Positions 5,811-8,676 of a DNA stretch of 8,676 nt are shown in pieces. Made by a program: the position numbers and the translations under genes. Within the stretch, counting starts at the first letter, position 1. The number at the start of each line of letters is the position of its first letter. The notes under the pieces were generated by a model, which did no database searches, was not told the DNA's origin, and saw only the letters and a program-made list of their open reading frames with translations. Source of the stretch: Candidatus Latescibacterota bacterium (GTDB lineage: Bacteria > Eisenbacteria > RBG-16-71-46 > SZUA-252); the NCBI GenBank assembly GCA_016207265.1, contig JACQPZ010000065.1, positions 1-8,676 on the forward strand, read 5' to 3'.

Positions 5811-7478
5811 ATGGGACAAGCACAGCTCAAGCGCGTGACCCGGAAAGAAAAGCATGACGGAGGCGGCAGGAAGCCCGCCCCGAAGCCCGTCGTTCGACTC
5901 ACCGCCCACGACCTGGCCGCGCGCCAGCGCGAGATCTCGGTCAGCGAGTTCTTCACCAAGAACCGCCACCTCCTTGGCTTCGACAGCCCGGCGAAGGCCC
6001 TGCTCACCACCGTGAAGGAAGCGGTCGACAACGCGCTCGACGCGTGCGAGGAGGCGGGGATCCTCCCGGATCTCGCGATCGAGATCGCCGAGATCTCGGA
6101 GACCCGCTACCGCGTCGCCGTGCGCGACAACGGGCCCGGGATCGTGAAGGCGCAGGTGCCGAAGATCTTCGGGCAGCTCCTCTATGGGTCGAAGTTCCAC
6201 CGGCTGCGCCAGGCGCGGGGCCAGCAGGGCATCGGTATTTCCGCCGCCGGAATGTACGGGCAGCTCACGACGGGAAAGCCGATCCGCATCATCTCGAAGC
6301 CCGGGCCCGCGAAACCGGCGCACGAGTTCGAGATCCACATCGATACCAAGCGGAATCAGCCGGTCGTCGCTTCGGATCGCGAGCGCGAGTGGACGGAAGC
6401 GGATCCCGCGACCGGCGAGAAGAAGCCGATCGATCACGGGACGCGCGTGGAATTGGAGATCGAGGCGACGTACAAGAAGGGCCGCCACTCGGTGGACGGC
6501 TACGTCGAGCAGACCGCGATCGCGAATCCGCACGCAGAGATCACCTACGTCGCTCCGGACGGAGAGCCGCACGTCTATCCGCGCGTCGCGGGGGAGCTGC
6601 CCAAGGCGCCGCTCGAGATCAAGCCGCATCCGCACGGCGTGGAGCTGGGGATCCTTCTCAGGATGCTCCACGACACGAAGGCGAGGAACCTCGGCTCGTT
6701 CCTTCACACCGAGTTCTCCCGCGTGAGCCCCGCGGCCGCCGCGGAGATCACGAGCGCCGCCGGGCTCAGCGCGGGGTTATCGCCGCACAAGGCGGCCCGG
6801 GGCCAGGTGGAGGCGCTCTATCAGGCGATCCAGGCGGCCAAGCTCATGGCGCCGCCTTCCAACGTGCTTTCGCCCATCGACGAGGAGCTTCTGCTCGAGG
6901 GGCTGAAGAAGCAGGTCACGGCCGACTTCTTTGCGGCGACCTCGCGGAGCCCGGCCGTGTATCGGGGGAACCCCTTTCTGGTCGAGGCCGCGCTCGCCTA
7001 TGGCGGCGGACAGCTCCCCGGCGACGAGCTAATCACGCTCCTCCGTTTCGCAAACCGCGTTCCGCTCCTCTACCAGCAGTCGGCCTGCGCGATCACGAAG
7101 TCGGTCATCCAGACCGCCTGGAAGACCTACGGGATCCAGCATTCCCGGGGCGCGCTCCCGACCGCGCCGATGGTGCTCATGGTCCACATCGCCTCGGTGT
7201 GGGTGCCGTTCACGTCGGAGAGCAAGGAGGCGGTCGCGTCCTATCCCGAGATCATGAAGGAGATCCGGCTCGCGCTTCAGGACGTGGGGCGGAAGCTCGG
7301 GCTCTACATCCGGCGCGGGCTGCGCGAGGCGGACGCGGAGAAAAAGCGCTCGTACATCGAGAAATACATCCCGCACATCGGGATCGCGCTCCAGGAGATT
7401 CTCGGCATCGACGACAAGCGGAAGGAAAAAGTCTGCACCACATTGAAGGACACCCTCGAACGGAGCCGCACGCCATGA
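5811..7478 (+). CDS. top6B: DNA topoisomerase VI subunit B (GHKL ATPase)
   Basis: Top6B is the ATP-operated clamp of the type IIB enzyme topoisomerase VI, which passes one DNA duplex through a double-strand break made by Top6A. The 555-residue protein opens with a basic tail (1-28). The GHKL domain has KEAVDNALDACEE (69-81; general base E70, Mg2+-binding N74), VRDNGPGI (104-111; D106) and GQQGIGISAAGMYG (137-150). FGQLLYGSKFH at 120-130 is characteristic of Top6B. An H2TH-like region follows (about 313-345, with AAGLSAGLSPHKAARG), then a transducer with RFANRVPLLYQQSACAITKS (412-431) and VWVPFTSESKEAVASYPEI (463-481), where K472 is the likely gamma-phosphate-contacting lysine. There is no C-terminal Ig-like extension as in some archaeal Top6B. 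Its stop overlaps the top6A start by four bases (ATGA), implying coupled synthesis of an A2B2 enzyme. No damage is visible. Confidence 0.97.
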   Translation: MGQAQLKRVTRKEKHDGGGRKPAPKPVVRLTAHDLAARQREISVSEFFTKNRHLLGFDSPAKALLTTVKEAVDNALDACEEAGILPDLAIEIAEISETRYRVAVRDNGPGIVKAQVPKIFGQLLYGSKFHRLRQARGQQGIGISAAGMYGQLTTGKPIRIISKPGPAKPAHEFEIHIDTKRNQPVVASDREREWTEADPATGEKKPIDHGTRVELEIEATYKKGRHSVDGYVEQTAIANPHAEITYVAPDGEPHVYPRVAGELPKAPLEIKPHPHGVELGILLRMLHDTKARNLGSFLHTEFSRVSPAAAAEITSAAGLSAGLSPHKAARGQVEALYQAIQAAKLMAPPSNVLSPIDEELLLEGLKKQVTADFFAATSRSPAVYRGNPFLVEAALAYGGGQLPGDELITLLRFANRVPLLYQQSACAITKSVIQTAWKTYGIQHSRGALPTAPMVLMVHIASVWVPFTSESKEAVASYPEIMKEIRLALQDVGRKLGLYIRRGLREADAEKKRSYIEKYIPHIGIALQEILGIDDKRKEKVCTTLKDTLERSRTP

Positions 7479-8560
7479 GCGAGAGCGTCGTCGGAAAGAT
7501 CAAGCACGAGGCGAAGAGCGTGGAAGAAGCGATCCTCAAACGGAAGAAGCCGTCGCTGAGGTTCCCCGTGCGCTCGCTCGCCAACGTCCGGTACCTCGAA
7601 AAGGAAGGCTACTTCGAGATCCGCGGGAAGAAGAAGGAGCGCACGCTGACCGTGAACACGGTCAAGACCTTCGCCCAGACCCTCCGCATGATGGCGCTCT
7701 CCAAGACGCTCGTTCAGACCGACGACATCGCGACGAAGCGGGAGGCCTACTACGTCTCGAAGAATTGGGACGAGGCGCGGTTCTTAGAGCAGACCGAGTC
7801 GGACACCGTGATGGACGACGTGGAGGCGCTCTTCGAGGTGAACCGCGAGCAGCTCGGGTTCGTCCCGGAGGAGAAGGGTGGGGACGTCGCGGGGACTCTA
7901 ACCGTGATCGACAAGGACCCGAATACCGGAAAGGCGATCCGGATCGACTGCACCAAGTTCGGGTCGGGCGCCTACTCGATCCCCATCTCGGTCGAGGATC
8001 TCGGGTTCGAGACGAAGGCGAAGTTCATCCTCGTCATCGAGACCGCCGGGATGTTCCAGCGCCTCGTGAAGCACGGGTACTGGAAGAAGGCGAACTGCAT
8101 CCTGGTCTCGATGGGGGGTGTACCGACGCGCGCGTGCCGGAGATTCATCCGGCGGCTCGCGGACGCGAAGAAGATCCCGGTCTACGTGTTCGTGGACGGC
8201 GATCCCTACGGGATCAGCAACATCTACCGGACGTTCAAGGTGGGCTCCGGAAACGCGGCGCACATCAACGAATTCTTCTGCGTGCCCCAGGCCCGGTTTC
8301 TCGGCATCACGCCCCAGGACATTGTGGACTACAAGCTGCCGACGCACCCGCTCAAGGACGTCGACGTCAAGCGCGCGAAGGACGCCCTCAAGAACGATCC
8401 CTTCTTCCTCCACCACAAGGAGTGGGCCAAGGCGATCGAGCAGCTCGTGTCGATGGGGGTCCGCGCGGAGCAGCAGGCCCTGGCCGCGCATGGGCTGAAC
8501 TACGTGATCGAGAAATATCTGCCCCAGAAGATCGCCCACCCGGAGCGGTTCTTGCCCTAG
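7475..8560 (+). CDS. top6A: DNA topoisomerase VI subunit A (Spo11-like)
   Basis: Top6A is the DNA-cleaving subunit, related to eukaryotic Spo11. It makes double-strand breaks with two-base 5' overhangs and stays covalently attached through a tyrosine. The 361-residue product has the usual length. The winged-helix (CAP-like) domain contains TKREAYYVSKNW (87-98), where Y93 is the likely catalytic Tyr, being the second of the conserved pair. The Toprim domain has VIETAGMFQRL (187-197; E189) and VFVDGDPYGISNIYRTFKVGS (238-258; D241 and D243) for Mg2+. The C-terminal PQARFLGITPQDI and LPTHPL stretches are also typical. ATG 7475 has GGAG nine bases upstream and overlaps the top6B stop. An upstream open extension of this frame is antisense-like noise and is not part of the gene. 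The last 14 codons and the stop lie inside a large inverted repeat with the downstream flank. All key residues are present, so activity is expected. Confidence 0.97.
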   Translation: MSESVVGKIKHEAKSVEEAILKRKKPSLRFPVRSLANVRYLEKEGYFEIRGKKKERTLTVNTVKTFAQTLRMMALSKTLVQTDDIATKREAYYVSKNWDEARFLEQTESDTVMDDVEALFEVNREQLGFVPEEKGGDVAGTLTVIDKDPNTGKAIRIDCTKFGSGAYSIPISVEDLGFETKAKFILVIETAGMFQRLVKHGYWKKANCILVSMGGVPTRACRRFIRRLADAKKIPVYVFVDGDPYGISNIYRTFKVGSGNAAHINEFFCVPQARFLGITPQDIVDYKLPTHPLKDVDVKRAKDALKNDPFFLHHKEWAKAIEQLVSMGVRAEQQALAAHGLNYVIEKYLPQKIAHPERFLP

Positions 8561-8670
8561 CGGGCGGGAGCGGAGTCGCCGCGGGCCCCAAACGACAGGT
8601 GCCCTCGCGCGACACCCCACCCGCCCCCGAGGGCAAGAACCCCACCGGGTGGGCGATAATAAGGGGCAGA
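8518..8670. repeat. Long imperfect inverted repeat over the 3' end of top6A
   Basis: The arm 8518-8579 pairs in register, without gaps, with 8609-8670, leaving a 29-base loop. Hand alignment gives 51 of 62 matches. The best block, 8531-8558 against 8630-8657, matches at 26 of 28. The left arm covers the last 14 codons and stop of top6A; the right arm lies in the downstream flank. Read on the minus strand, the right arm encodes FLPLIIAHPVGFLP, resembling the Top6A C-terminus YLPQKIAHPERFLP. Transcribed, it would form a very stable hairpin and could act as a terminator or 3' protective structure, though no U-run follows. It could also be a partial inverted duplication or an assembly fold-back. 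Confidence 0.8.
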
Positions 8671-8676
8671 AACATA
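8561..8676. other. Downstream flank of top6A, no gene visible
   Basis: Besides the inverted-repeat arm, this segment contains a nested 7-bp stem (GCCCTCG 8601-8607 with CGAGGGC 8628-8634) and a short hairpin (CCCAC 8641-8645 with GTGGG 8649-8653, loop of three). AAGGGG (8661-8666) close to the window edge might be a ribosome-binding site for a gene starting just outside, but no start codon is visible. Confidence 0.5.

Noticed and set aside
5556..6707. N-terminal extension of the PilB-like protein by 384 residues
   Set aside because: The minus frame stays open here, but it runs antisense to top6B, is Arg/Asp/Leu-rich shadow sequence, and a good ribosome-binding site with GTG 5555 sits directly before the MshEN domain.
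6044..7474. Fusion of a long Arg-rich protein to the N-terminus of Top6A
   Set aside because: The frame is open upstream only because GC-rich DNA has few stops; it overlaps the conserved top6B frame throughout, and Top6A starts normally at ATG 7475.
8641..8660. Intrinsic terminator after top6A
   Set aside because: The small CCCAC/GTGGG hairpin is followed by CGATAATAAGG, not by a U-run on the plus strand.
8388..8675. Minus-strand gene starting at the right edge
   Set aside because: Its first residues resemble the Top6A C-terminus only because of the inverted repeat; the rest is shadow sequence antisense to top6A.

Overview
The window is GC-rich, fully coding-dense bacterial DNA. Two sets of genes diverge from a 255-bp intergenic region at 5556-5810. 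Bacterial origin is inferred from a canonical PilT retraction ATPase, a GspE/PilB-type MshEN domain, Sec signal peptides, and coupled starts behind Shine-Dalgarno-like sequences. High GC, type IV pilus genes and a DNA topoisomerase VI together suggest an uncultured, high-GC lineage (for example FCB- or deltaproteobacterium-like). The sequence alone cannot fix the taxon.

The leftward (minus-strand) set starts at 5555. It encodes, in order: a PilB/GspE-like protein whose ATPase motifs are degenerate; an intact PilT (1-base stop/start overlap); after a 118-bp gap, an exported protein of unknown function; a HAD-superfamily phosphatase; and a secreted clan GH-A-type glycoside hydrolase. The last gene runs off the left edge and appears to start at a rare CTG codon overlapping the phosphatase stop (CTGA). 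The first two genes form a pilus-motor unit. The last three could be a second transcription unit, because a promoter-like pair and a 33-bp-period direct repeat sit in the 118-bp gap.

The rightward (plus-strand) set is a two-gene operon, top6B-top6A, with a 4-bp ATGA overlap. It encodes both subunits of the type IIB enzyme topoisomerase VI. The GHKL ATPase motifs, H2TH region, transducer, catalytic Tyr and Toprim acidic residues all look intact, so an active A2B2 enzyme is expected. Topo VI is typical of archaea and plants and patchy in bacteria.

Non-coding signals worth noting are a sigma-54-like -24/-12 element and a perfect 16-bp palindrome ahead of the pilus-motor genes, and an unusually long imperfect inverted repeat that includes the last codons of top6A and its downstream flank. 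I see no tRNA, rRNA, CRISPR array or insertion sequence. The most unusual items are the pseudo-ATPase paired with PilT, the bacterial topo VI operon, and the inverted repeat. I do not see a clear new multi-gene defence or mobile system.
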